From: Paenibacillus glycanilyticus
Lineage (GTDB): Bacteria > Bacillota > Bacilli > Paenibacillales > Paenibacillaceae
NCBI RefSeq assembly: GCF_030161375.1
Contig: NZ_BSSQ01000009.1
Coordinates: 1-64,000 of the forward strand
Length of the DNA stretch: 64,000 nt
Direction: 5' to 3'
Shown here: piece after piece, positions 8,401 to 16,390 of the stretch
How positions within the stretch are numbered: position 1 is the first letter of the stretch
Layout: each line of letters opens with the position of its first letter
Translations under genes and position numbers: made by a program
The notes under the pieces: generated by a model
Databases searched by the model: none
The model's input: the letters and a program-made list of their open reading frames with translations, nothing else
What the model was told of the DNA's origin: nothing

Positions 8401-11369
8401 TCCAAATCCGCCCAGTTGTTGCCGGTGCCCGCAAACTCTATTGGCGCTGTTTGCTTCAGGCCGTTGATATAAATATTCAAAGTCTTCGCATTGCTGTCTG
8501 TATTGCGGTAGCGAAGTTGTGCATCATAACTGCCTTCTCCGTCCGTGTTCACGGCGAAGAGCAACGCCGCAGCCTCTTTGGTAAATCCGGATACGGAAGT
8601 TCCGCTTGCCGTAACGCCGCCTGTCTTAAAAGCGTCTTCCGCTTCATAGCGCACATCGCTCTTCAACGGTTGCAACAACCAATGCGCCGAATCAGCCGAC
8701 GTTTCTACCGCTTGAACGGAGACAGCTCCGCTACCGCCATGCGTCATGTATTGATCCGCAATAGAAGCGTTGCTGAACACTTGATAACCCGCATAAGCTT
8801 CCAGCTTCCATTGCGAAGCCAAACTTGCTCCGTCTGCTGTAATGGTTGCCATGCCGCTCGCCTTCACCGCCAGCTTATGGCCGGTTTCTTGATTCACATA
8901 TTGCTTGTGACCATTGTAATCTTGCGGCAGCCATTCGGCCGCTTGGCCGTCTGAGGCAGCAGGGGTATCTACCACAATCGTTCCATTACGTTCTATGAGT
9001 GCCTTGCCTGTTGCCGCGTCAATTACTTGGACCGCATTAAGCTCTTTGATTACCGGCGTTACCGCATTGGAAGGGCCGTCAACCGGCGGTACCGTTACCG
9101 CTTCGGCCGGTGCCGTCTCGAATCTCCACTGAACGGCGCGGCTTTCAATCGACCGCAGCTCATATTGCGCATAACCTTGCAAATCTTCGGTATGGATGTA
9201 GTTGTCTTCGTAACCTGTCGCGGCACTGCGCAGCAGATATAGACCGGAGGACGGACCGTTCTCAACCACCCAATTCGCTTTGGAATCGTCCGCGGCCGGC
9301 GATGCTGCCGTCTCCAGGTAGCTTTGCAAATGTTCAATAGAAATCGCGTTGCCGGTAGCGCGGTTTACGATTTGGTCCACGCCATTGGTTGAAGTGATCT
9401 TCCAATGCGAAGCCGCATTGTTCGTTGCGGGCGTTCCGTACAACACCACGTTGTTGCCGTTCTCGTACAGGTATTGGCCGGATGCTTCATTCTTGATGCG
9501 GATGTAACCTGCCGGAAGTTGAGCCGGCGCCTCTGGCGCAGCTTCCAGTACCCATTGCGCGCTGCCCCAGTCGGCTGGAATCGGGCTCGCTTGGCCAAAG
9601 CCGGTCTGATCCTGAATGTGGATCCGTGCCGTAGCCGTCGTGTCGTCGCTGTTCTTCCAGTTCGCATTCCAGCTGTTGCTGAACACCTTCGTATTCGGGG
9701 AGCCCGCTACATCCGTTACCGTCCATTGCACGCTGCCCCAGGTTTTGTCGATAACAAGGCTTTCGAGCGGCTTCAGATGAGGGTCGGTTTCCCCTTGCTG
9801 CTTATTAATGTTCTCATTCGAGATCATATGTCCGGTTGCTTTGTTCACTATATAGACCCCTTGCGGTGAGGTCTCAATAGACCATTGGGAGGCCGGATCA
9901 TCCGCAGTTGGCTGACCGTAAGCAACTTTGCCTTCTAGATCTTCATAAAGATACTCGCCAAAATAGCTGTTCTTCAGCCGCACATAAGCAGGAGCCGTCT
10001 CGAGGACTGTAATAAACTCCCATTTCGGGCTGCCCCAATCCTTCGGCACAACGCTGAACTGCGCATACTTCAGCTTGTTCTCCGCGTTAACGTATTTGCC
10101 GCTGTCGTCACCAGGCTTGCCAATCAGCTTGTAGCCTTGATAGGTTTCAATGGTCCAGTCGCCCGCCGTGGAACCATCGGCCAAAGCGGTGGATTTTATA
10201 GCATCGCGATCGCCCGTTACGCCATCATTGTTCAGATAATGGCCGGTGCCGCGGTTCTTGATCCGCTTCACGCCGTCATGATCCTCAACCAGCCACTCTG
10301 CGTTCTGGTTAGACGGAAGCACGTTGCCATATTGAACAATGCCGCTGGCATCTTCATACAAATACAACTGCAACCAGTTATTCTTGATCCGGATATATGG
10401 CTGAACTGGAGCCGTTGGCGGTGCCGGATCCTCCAGCGCCCATTGCGCGCTGCCCCAGGTTGCTTGCGCCCAGTTATTGCCCTGCGCAAAGCCGTCTTGA
10501 TTCTGCACATTAATGTAACTGTTTACGCTTGTTGCGCTTCTCATCGTGACGAAGCCGTCCACTTCGTTGGCATTGGCGTCTTTGGCAGCCGCGATGAGCC
10601 AAGCAGAATCCGCAGTTGGCGTACTCTCGGCAGACAGCGGCGTTGCGCCGACATAGTCGACACTAGTTGCGTAATGGCCGGTTGCCACGTTCCGCAGCAA
10701 GGTGCCTTGCGCCGTATCAATCAGCGTCCACTGCGAGGTTGTGTCCGTATAGTCTGGCTCGCCGTATTTGATCTGGCCGTTGTCTTCATATAAATAGGTG
10801 CCTTTCCAATTGTTCTTAATCCGTTGCGGCGCCCGGACAGGTTCAATCGCTTGTGACTCAAATGTCCATGTCGCGCTTCCCCAGTCCTTTTGCGCCCAAT
10901 TGTTCGATTGCACCGTACCGGCATCAATCTGGAAGTTCACAATCCAGGCCGAGTTGCGCGTGCTTATTATATTGAATTCGCCGGATTTGCCAGGAGCAGC
11001 CGCAATATCCCAAGTGTCGGATACCCAATTCTCCCCAATATCCGAGCTAGTAACGGGTTCGGTAATTTCGTTATCCGTTACATTTTGCGAGTTCATGTAA
11101 TGGCCGGTCGCACGGTTCTTAATCCGTTTGTGTCCGCCCTGTTCTTCAATCGTCCACTCTGCATACGGGTCGTTGGCTTCCGGGAAGCCATAACGCACCT
11201 TGCCCTGCGCATCCTCATAAAGCGAATAACCTTTCCATGGATTATAAATTTGAATGAAAGCGCCTTCATCATTAACCCCGGAAACGCCGTCCGCACTAGC
11301 GGACAGCGGGGGGATCGCAACAAGGAGCGCCATGCAAAGAATCATTAGTTTCTTCATTAATGATGGCAT
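5439..11369 (-). CDS. secreted, S-layer-anchored GH87 alpha-1,3-glucanase (mycodextranase family)
   Basis: 1976-aa secreted enzyme. Signal peptide 1-28; residues about 30-880 hold six related units of about 150 aa, each opening with a variant of RIKNNWxGxYLYED; two carbohydrate-binding-like modules open at YEAEDAF (about 905) and YEAEHGV (about 1038); a right-handed beta-helix catalytic region spans about 1195-1570; an unassigned region follows; three SLH domains end the protein (about 1786-1976). The aspartates D1347 (in YADGINF) and D1370-D1371 (in NSGDDS) keep the 23- and 24-residue spacing of the three catalytic aspartates of GH87 alpha-1,3-glucanases. The start at 11369 was chosen for AGGAGG 10 nt upstream. 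It should cleave fungal-wall or bacterial alpha-1,3-glucan at the cell surface. It is the last gene after malEFG-like genes; exact specificity is inferred. Confidence 0.88.
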   Translation of the reverse strand: MPSLMKKLMILCMALLVAIPPLSASADGVSGVNDEGAFIQIYNPWKGYSLYEDAQGKVRYGFPEANDPYAEWTIEEQGGHKRIKNRATGHYMNSQNVTDNEITEPVTSSDIGENWVSDTWDIAAAPGKSGEFNIISTRNSAWIVNFQIDAGTVQSNNWAQKDWGSATWTFESQAIEPVRAPQRIKNNWKGTYLYEDNGQIKYGEPDYTDTTSQWTLIDTAQGTLLRNVATGHYATSVDYVGATPLSAESTPTADSAWLIAAAKDANANEVDGFVTMRSATSVNSYINVQNQDGFAQGNNWAQATWGSAQWALEDPAPPTAPVQPYIRIKNNWLQLYLYEDASGIVQYGNVLPSNQNAEWLVEDHDGVKRIKNRGTGHYLNNDGVTGDRDAIKSTALADGSTAGDWTIETYQGYKLIGKPGDDSGKYVNAENKLKYAQFSVVPKDWGSPKWEFITVLETAPAYVRLKNSYFGEYLYEDLEGKVAYGQPTADDPASQWSIETSPQGVYIVNKATGHMISNENINKQQGETDPHLKPLESLVIDKTWGSVQWTVTDVAGSPNTKVFSNSWNANWKNSDDTTATARIHIQDQTGFGQASPIPADWGSAQWVLEAAPEAPAQLPAGYIRIKNEASGQYLYENGNNVVLYGTPATNNAASHWKITSTNGVDQIVNRATGNAISIEHLQSYLETAASPAADDSKANWVVENGPSSGLYLLRSAATGYEDNYIHTEDLQGYAQYELRSIESRAVQWRFETAPAEAVTVPPVDGPSNAVTPVIKELNAVQVIDAATGKALIERNGTIVVDTPAASDGQAAEWLPQDYNGHKQYVNQETGHKLAVKASGMATITADGASLASQWKLEAYAGYQVFSNASIADQYMTHGGSGAVSVQAVETSADSAHWLLQPLKSDVRYEAEDAFKTGGVTASGTSVSGFTKEAAALLFAVNTDGEGSYDAQLRYRNTDSNAKTLNIYINGLKQTAPIEFAGTGNNWADLELALPLRAGMNTVSLQYDSGSTGGIDIDYLLVHNAVSKEYRGATVPFITYEAEHGVTNGTLIEEDRTFKTFASEASGREAVQLDETGQYVEFTTTEQANALTMRYIIPDSVNGDGEDHTLTLYINGQKQGKLNLSSKYSWVYGKYPWTNNPADGDAHRFYDESRLLIGDVPAGSTIKLVKEADDTADYYVVDLVDLEQAPEAYAKPEGFLSVTDYGATADDNSDDSAAFEAAIAAAKEQHAGVWIPAGVFTLLQGPLHVDNVTIRGAGMWHTELHGAGFLVEGSKVRVYDLYMDLGVTGRHDELREAGFDGTFGQGSIIQNVWIEHAKAGIWSMRSDEGVSTDGLYVGGARIRDTYADGINFTTGTKNSMIEQTHIRNSGDDSIALWSQKPDGVSDDDSRVSGNTVRFNTVQLPWLADNVAIFGGRDNKVQDNLLSDTVGFGAGIAVSTRFNPVAFDGTTLIERNTLIRTGGREPSWGQNFGAIWLFTGDKPIDADIHIRNNTALGSTYQGLYVNGPNAITNGTRSITIENYVIDGAGTWGIQVNNDVSGSINLDNVIVRNTKIGPVFNGKGTGFELRNVTHEDQSGSGDTGGGSAPIEPTANYDAQLKAGLSSGQQEIVINLPAGGATGTVQFSAAALKAALSSPREATIVIRYGGMTYTLPSTIWSILAEAGYGDALAGADANLTLTLSPVSSAAADEMKSKASSAGFALAGNPVSFELTLQSGGKSIAVHQFGNQFIARSFTVDSQLDNPHSSVVVYDPATGQFRTVPALFKSVGGQTAVTVLSTTNSLYAVAITDVTFKDIASHWAKEDILLLANKRIVNGVSADLFAPNRDITRAEFAALIVKALGFATTNETTSSFSDVLPSSWYASYVKTAVQYGIVKGMSDGTFRPNQEITRQEMAVMLGRALALAKRQPSSAQAPEATFAQDGSQIAAWAHEAVNELVAAGIMQGKSAGKFAPLDQATRAEAAVTLKRLLQASGLMNL

Positions 11370-11407
11370 GAATCCCATTCCTCCTGAAATGAAATACGTC
11401 TTGAACG

Positions 11408-12250
11408 TTAACCTTTGGTCGCCCCGTCGGCAAGACCGGAGATAAGGAACCGCTGCAGCAACAAGAAGACGATCGAGATTGGAATCGCAATCAGAATCGT
11501 GCCCGCGGCAAACATCGTAAAGTTATTAGCGAATTTATCGTTGATGAAATTGTATAAGCCTAGCGCCAGCGTAAACTTCTCCGGACTGCGGATAATGATC
11601 TGAGGCGTTAGAAAATCGAAAAACGGCGCCATAAAGGTGAACAAAGCAACAACCGCTATAATAGGGCTGGCAAGCGGCACGAGAATCTTGAAGAAAATCG
11701 TCAGGTAGCCGGCTCCGTCGATTTTGGCCGATTCGTCAAGGTCGCGCGGAATCGTATCGAGGTAACCTTTTACAAGGAATAGGTTCATCGGAAGCCCGCC
11801 AAACACATAGATCAGGATCAGTCCCGTAAACGTATCGAGCAGATTGACGGTATTAAGCAGCAAGTAGATGGCCACCATCCCCATTAACACCGGAAACATC
11901 TGGAGGAGCAGGAACGTGTAAATGCTGTTCTTGCGTCCGACAAACCGGAAACGGGAGAACACATAAGCAACGATCGATACGAGACATACGGATGCAAGGC
12001 CGTTCGCAAAGGCGATGATCAGCGTATTTTTGTACCATAACGTGTAGTTGCTGCTTGGATTGTTGAACAGCCACCGGTAATGCTCGAGCGACCAGTTGTC
12101 CGGAATCATCTTGAGCGAGAACAAGCTGGTGCCCGGGTTGAGCGACATGCTGAACGCCCAGAGCAGCGGGTATAAGATGACGGCAAACATAATTAGAACG
12201 ACTAGATAAATGCCGGACACTTCCAGAGCGGATTTGAGCGAACGTTTCAT
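11408..12250 (-). CDS. MalG-type ABC sugar permease
   Basis: About 280-aa inner-membrane permease with six predicted helices and the cytoplasmic EAA-loop (ESAKIDGAGYLTIFFKILVPL) that docks on the ATPase. The sequence resembles maltodextrin MalG/GanQ permeases. The start at 12250 lies 1 bp after the MalF-like stop and has GAGGAGG 12 nt upstream inside that gene; the longer frame to 12307 would overlap it needlessly. With the two upstream genes it forms an oligosaccharide importer, plausibly for the products of the adjacent GH87 enzyme. No ATPase gene is nearby. Confidence 0.9.
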   Translation of the reverse strand: MKRSLKSALEVSGIYLVVLIMFAVILYPLLWAFSMSLNPGTSLFSLKMIPDNWSLEHYRWLFNNPSSNYTLWYKNTLIIAFANGLASVCLVSIVAYVFSRFRFVGRKNSIYTFLLLQMFPVLMGMVAIYLLLNTVNLLDTFTGLILIYVFGGLPMNLFLVKGYLDTIPRDLDESAKIDGAGYLTIFFKILVPLASPIIAVVALFTFMAPFFDFLTPQIIIRSPEKFTLALGLYNFINDKFANNFTMFAAGTILIAIPISIVFLLLQRFLISGLADGATKG

Positions 12251-12251
12251 C

Positions 12252-13562
12252 TTAGTACATATCCTCCTCTCTGAAGGAACGGGTTCTGCTGAATTGATAG
12301 AGAGCAAACGCGGCTACGACAATACCCATGATGATGGACACGGCTGCAGCCATTTTGTAGTTATTCTCCTTGAACGTCAGGCTGTACACCCATGAGATCA
12401 GAATGTCGGTTGCGCCCGAATTCTGGCCTGGCACCGGCGGACCGCCTTTGTTGAACAGGTAAATAATATTGAAGTTATTGAAATTGTACGAGTATTGCAT
12501 GATGAGCAGCGGAGCCGTTGCGAACAGCACATGCGGCAACGTGATGAAGCGGAATTTCTTCCAACGGGAACCTCCGTCCACGTCGGCCGCTTCGTACCAG
12601 TCTTTCGAGATCCCTTGCAGCACACCCGTGATCAGAGTAAATACGTAAGGGAAGCCGAGCCAGATCTGAATCCCGATAATCGCTACGCGTGCCCAAACCG
12701 GATCCGACAGCCAAGGAATCGTCACGCCAAAGTGGGAGAAAATGTCCCGGTTGATCGCGCCAAACGTATCGTTGAACATCGCCGTAAACACGAGCACGGT
12801 CATAAACGATGGAACCGCCCAAGGCAGGATCATAACGGTTCGTATCAAACGCTTGAACCTGACGCGGCTGTCATTAATCATTACGGCCAGGAAAAAGGCC
12901 AGGACGATCTGAAGAGTGGTTGCGACCAGCGTCCATACCACCGTCCAGGAAAGAACGGTAAACAAGCTTTTGCTCCACACCGCTTCCGTGAACAGCGCTT
13001 TGAAGTTCGCAAAGCCGACCCAATCCAGTAAATGAGCAGGCGGAGAATTGTACAGGTTGTAGTTGGTAAAAGCGAGTGAGATCATAAACAGCAGCGGGAA
13101 AATGACGATCAATGCCATCATGATGAAGTTCGGCACGACAACGAAATAAGGGAAGCCATGCTCCCAGCTGTCCTGGAAAGCTTGGCGGACCGACGGCGTG
13201 CGGGCGCCCGCCTGCCGCTTCTTCGCATCCTTGCGGGCATCAAGCAAATTCAGCGCGTAAAGGCCAAGCAGGATGATGCCAATGATGGAGGATAACAAGC
13301 CTTGAACGAGTAGATTCCGGGAATCGTCAGTCTCCGGATTATCCCCAAGCGTAATCATTCCCGCGATGCTGCTAGCGATAGGCACGGACAACGCAATGAT
13401 CAAGCTTAAGCCAATTACAAGAAATACAATTCCTTTGATCCACCGTCGGTTATACAGCTGACCTAGTCCCGGCACAATCGAGAGGAGTGTTGCCAGCTGC
13501 GGATTATGATTGGTTGGGATGGGACTGGCCTGCGGCGCCGGCCGCGTAGCGTTGATGTTCAT
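12252..13562 (-). CDS. MalF-type ABC sugar permease
   Basis: About 436-aa permease, longer than most in the family because the N terminus carries extra hydrophobic segments (LLSIVPGLGQLYNRRW and following) before the conserved domain, as in Firmicute maltodextrin or galactan MalF-like proteins. The EAA loop EAADVDGGSRWKKFRFITLP is clear. The ATG at 13562 has a GGAAGGTG site at good spacing and is preferred over the frame start at 13580. It is the middle gene of a malE-malF-malG order; a stem-loop separates it from malE. Confidence 0.9.
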   Translation of the reverse strand: MNINATRPAPQASPIPTNHNPQLATLLSIVPGLGQLYNRRWIKGIVFLVIGLSLIIALSVPIASSIAGMITLGDNPETDDSRNLLVQGLLSSIIGIILLGLYALNLLDARKDAKKRQAGARTPSVRQAFQDSWEHGFPYFVVVPNFIMMALIVIFPLLFMISLAFTNYNLYNSPPAHLLDWVGFANFKALFTEAVWSKSLFTVLSWTVVWTLVATTLQIVLAFFLAVMINDSRVRFKRLIRTVMILPWAVPSFMTVLVFTAMFNDTFGAINRDIFSHFGVTIPWLSDPVWARVAIIGIQIWLGFPYVFTLITGVLQGISKDWYEAADVDGGSRWKKFRFITLPHVLFATAPLLIMQYSYNFNNFNIIYLFNKGGPPVPGQNSGATDILISWVYSLTFKENNYKMAAAVSIIMGIVVAAFALYQFSRTRSFREEDMY

Positions 13563-13603
13563 GTTTGGTTCACCTTCCATATTTCCGAATGCAATTTAAT
13601 GGA

Positions 13604-13627
13604 AAAGGGGCTGCAAGGAGCCCCTTT
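13604..13627 (-). terminator. intra-operon stem-loop between malE-like and malF-like genes
   Basis: Stem AAAGGGGCT/AGCCCCTTT with a six-base loop, 9 bp after the malE-like stop and followed by TTTTCC on the minus strand. A partial terminator here would keep binding-protein mRNA in excess over permease mRNA. Confidence 0.65.
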
Positions 13628-13636
13628 AGAAACGTT

Positions 13637-14992
13637 TTACTTCGCGCCTGCCATTTTCATCTTATCGTTAATGAGTTTAACCGCATCATCGAGCGAAGCT
13701 TGAACGTCTTTGCCTTCTGTGATGAATTTCAGAGCGTTCGCCATTGGATCCCATACATGGTCAAGTTCGGGAACGGTAGGGAACGGTTGGCCGTATTGGA
13801 TTTGTTGCGAGAAGCCCGCTACAAGCGGATCTTGAGTAAGGATTGGATTGTTCAGCACGTTGATGACCGGCGGAACTTCGCCTGTTTTTTGGAAGTAATC
13901 AAGCGCATTCTCTTCGTTAGTCAGGAAGGCTGCGAAATCCGCTGCCCACTCTGGGCTTTTCGTGAACTTGGAGAGCATCCAGCCTTTTACGCCAATGAAG
14001 GAAGTAGGATGCGCGCCGCCGTCAAGCGTAGGGATTGGAGCAACGGCCAGATCGTCGCCGAGCGCTTTTTTGTAATCGTTGATTGCCCATGGTCCGTTTA
14101 TAACCGCGCCAACTTTGCCTTGCGTGAACAAGCCGCCAACGATGTCGCCGTTTACGCCTTTAGGCAGGTAGCCGTTGTTGAACCAGCTTTGAATGAGGGA
14201 AGCGCCTTTGACCGTACCTTCTTTGTTCAGGCCGATGTCGTTGATATCGTATTTGCCCGCGTTGTCCTTGAAGATGTAGCCGCCTTCGCCGCCGAGGAAA
14301 CCCCAAGCAAAGTAGAAGTTTGCCGCTTCAAAAAGGAAGCCGTAGTTTTGTTTCTTCGCGTCGGTCTGGTCTTTCATGATTTGCTCCAGGTCCGCAATCG
14401 TTGCCGGTGCCGTTGGAACAAGCTTCTTATTATAGAAGAGAGCATACGTTTCCGTTACAAGCGGCAGACCGTAAAGGACGCCGTCTTGGCTTAGAGCGGC
14501 AAGCGCTTCCGGCGTGTAAGTGCCTTTCACTTCATCGGAAGCTTTCACTTCTTGCACGAGACCTTTCACAACCAAGCTGCCGATGCCCGGCTGGTAGAAC
14601 AAGTCCGGACCTTTGCCCGCGGGACCGTCGAGCGCCAGCACATCCGGCTGGTCGTTCATCGCTACCGGCTTGATGTTGATTTTGATCCCCGTTGCGGCGG
14701 TGTATTTATCTGCTGCCGCTTGGATTACGGCCAGTTTGTCTTCTGCCGTATCCGGCCAGATCGTAAGTTCCGCAGGCTTCGCTTCCGTAGGCCCGCTTAC
14801 TTCCGCTGTTGCCGCTGCATCCGCGCTTGGCGATTCCGAAGCAGGCGCGTTAGCGTTGGTGCCAGTGTTCGTGCTTGCGGAGGCCTTTGCGTTGTTTGCG
14901 GTATTGCCGTTGTTGTTGCCGCCGCAAGCCGCGAGCGACATCGATACAGCCAGCAAACTAAGCGTAATCAGCATCTTTTTGCTCTTTAACAT
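13637..14992 (-). CDS. MalE-type oligosaccharide-binding lipoprotein
   Basis: 451-aa lipoprotein with signal peptide and lipobox SLAAC (C23), then a low-complexity Asn/Ala/Ser linker and a maltodextrin-type family 1 binding fold (LTIWPDTAEDKLAVIQ, GPAGKGPDLFYQP, ALFYNKKL). The start at 14992 has GGGAG 9 nt upstream; the frame to 15058 is an unsupported extension. It should deliver an alpha-gluco-oligosaccharide to the MalF/MalG-like permeases. Nigero-oligosaccharides from alpha-1,3-glucan are a reasonable guess given the GH87 gene in the same operon, but the ligand is not visible from sequence. Confidence 0.9.
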   Translation of the reverse strand: MLKSKKMLITLSLLAVSMSLAACGGNNNGNTANNAKASASTNTGTNANAPASESPSADAAATAEVSGPTEAKPAELTIWPDTAEDKLAVIQAAADKYTAATGIKINIKPVAMNDQPDVLALDGPAGKGPDLFYQPGIGSLVVKGLVQEVKASDEVKGTYTPEALAALSQDGVLYGLPLVTETYALFYNKKLVPTAPATIADLEQIMKDQTDAKKQNYGFLFEAANFYFAWGFLGGEGGYIFKDNAGKYDINDIGLNKEGTVKGASLIQSWFNNGYLPKGVNGDIVGGLFTQGKVGAVINGPWAINDYKKALGDDLAVAPIPTLDGGAHPTSFIGVKGWMLSKFTKSPEWAADFAAFLTNEENALDYFQKTGEVPPVINVLNNPILTQDPLVAGFSQQIQYGQPFPTVPELDHVWDPMANALKFITEGKDVQASLDDAVKLINDKMKMAGAK

Positions 14993-15064
14993 AGTTGAGA
15001 GCTCCCTTCCCTTTATCAACTCTTTGTCGTTTGTTAACCCCGGTTTGCCGTGGTTCATGAGTTA

Positions 15065-15131
15065 ATTGTAGGATTTCGAGGGGCATCCCCACTACCAATC
15101 CGGTGACCTGAAAGGATAAGATTGTGACTTG
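15065..15131 (-). promoter_or_regulatory. candidate promoter and tandem operator for the malE-like operon
   Basis: On the plus strand GGTGACCTG (15102) and TGTGACTTG (15123) share GTGACnTG with a 21-bp period. A TACAAT -10 for the minus strand is the complement of 15065-15070. The distal ATTGTGACTTG copy begins 51 bp from the -10, exactly as in the sensor-operon promoter at 5312-5377, and 15 bases (ATAAGATTGTGACTT) are identical between the two sites. Confidence 0.55.
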
Positions 15132-15180
15132 TCGATGAGATGGGATGGATAGAGAGAAATAGCTGGTGCCATCGGGCAAC

Positions 15181-15229
15181 AAAAAAAAGGCCGTCTACCA
15201 AGCTTACGGCATGCTTGGTAGACGGCCTT
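15181..15229 (-). terminator. strong terminator after the FGE gene
   Basis: A 17-bp perfect stem AAGGCCGTCTACCAAGC and its complement with a 9-base loop, followed on the minus strand by eight T residues. It lies 5 bp after the FGE stop and insulates the malE-like promoter. Confidence 0.92.
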
Positions 15230-15233
15230 TCTA

Positions 15234-16241
15234 TTATGCTTGCGGTGCGGACAGCACCGTGCGGAAGCCGCAATTGCCGGTGGAGCTGTCAGGGGTATTC
15301 TTGCTGCGCGCCGCTACCCTGTAGCGGTTGCAATAAGAGCTGTGACAAAGGTACGATCCGCCGCGCATGACGCGTCCTTCGCCGGTGCGCGGGCCTTGCG
15401 GGTTGTCGCTCTCCCCGCTCTGGTAATAGGCCGGGCTGAACCAGTCCGAGCACCACTCCCATACATTGCCCGCCATATTGTATAGGCCATAGCCATTCGG
15501 CCGGAAGCTCTTGGCCGGAGCGGTTCCTTCGTAACCGTCGCTGGCGTGATTTTTGACCGGGAATTTGCCTTGCCAGATATTGCAATTATGCTCGCCGCCT
15601 TGCTTCAGCTCATCGCCCCAAGGGTACCGCTTCTGCGCAAGCCCGCCGCGTCCCGCGTATTCCCATTCCGCTTCCGTCGGCAGACGCCGCCCCGCCCATT
15701 CGCAATAGGCCATCGCATCATGCCAGCTGACATGAATAACCGGATGATCCTCGCGACCTTCTATTGTGGAATCCGGGCCTTCCGGATGGCTCCAGTCGGC
15801 GCCTTCTACCGGGAACCATCAAGGGGCCGTCTGCGGCACCGTCTTCACCTTCGCCGCTTCGGCTTCCGAGACGAACAGATGAAATACGTAAGACCAGCCG
15901 AACTTCTGGGCTTCGGTGACGTAACCCGTTGCGGCAACAAAACGTCCAAACTGCCCATTCGTTACCGCCGTTTCATCCATATAGAAACGATCTACCGTTA
16001 CGCTATGCACCGGGCCTTCCCCGTCAGCGGGAAACCCTTCCTTATCGTTGGTTCCCATTAAGAAAGTTCCGCCAGGAATAAGCACCATTCCCGTTGTATC
16101 GGGATCCAGTTCAGCGGCCGGCTTGGAGTCCGCCGGTTTGACCGCGGCTTTCAGCTTCAGGTTCTTAGGCGCAATAACAACCGATGAACGATCGGTTGAA
16201 CAGCAGGATTTTACCGCGTTGTTCTCTGATTCTTGTGCCAT
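15234..16241 (-). pseudogene. formylglycine-generating enzyme (sulfatase-modifying factor) with in-frame TGA
   Basis: The frame encodes a full-length FGE/SUMF1-family protein (336 codons) interrupted by one TGA at codon 141 (15819-15821). The reading frame is unchanged on both sides. The stop replaces the first Trp of the conserved PWW(L/F)PV motif: TAP[13 protein letters not shown], then HPEGPDSTI, as in human SUMF1. The copper-binding catalytic cysteines (C299 and C304 of CHSSYC) and the NCGFR end lie after the stop, so the truncated 140-residue product would be inactive. The start at 16241 has a GGAGAGG site. FGE converts the active-site Cys of sulfatases to formylglycine; the partner sulfatase is the next gene upstream. 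A sequencing error, a recent nonsense mutation or readthrough are all possible. Confidence 0.85.
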
Positions 16242-16328
16242 CTTCAACTTCCTCTCCGTATAAGAAGTGTCTATGATCAATCTAGCTATTCTATAAAATG
16301 TCTTCCTTCAACACTACCATAATAAGAA

Positions 16329-16382
16329 ATGGCAGTACAATGCTTTCCGCTCGTCATCTAACGGAAGGCTTTGTACTGCCAT
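16329..16382 (-). terminator. long stem-loop between sulfatase and FGE genes
   Basis: ATGGCAGTACAA and TTGTACTGCCAT form the base of a roughly 20-bp imperfect hairpin, followed by TTTCTTATT on the minus strand, 8 bp after the sulfatase stop. It may terminate or attenuate transcription into the FGE gene. Confidence 0.6.
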
Positions 16383-16390
16383 CGACTCTA

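Noticed and set aside
15819-15821. Selenocysteine reading of the TGA in the FGE gene
   Set aside because: Homologues have Trp, not Cys, at this position, and I see no clear selenocysteine insertion hairpin after it.
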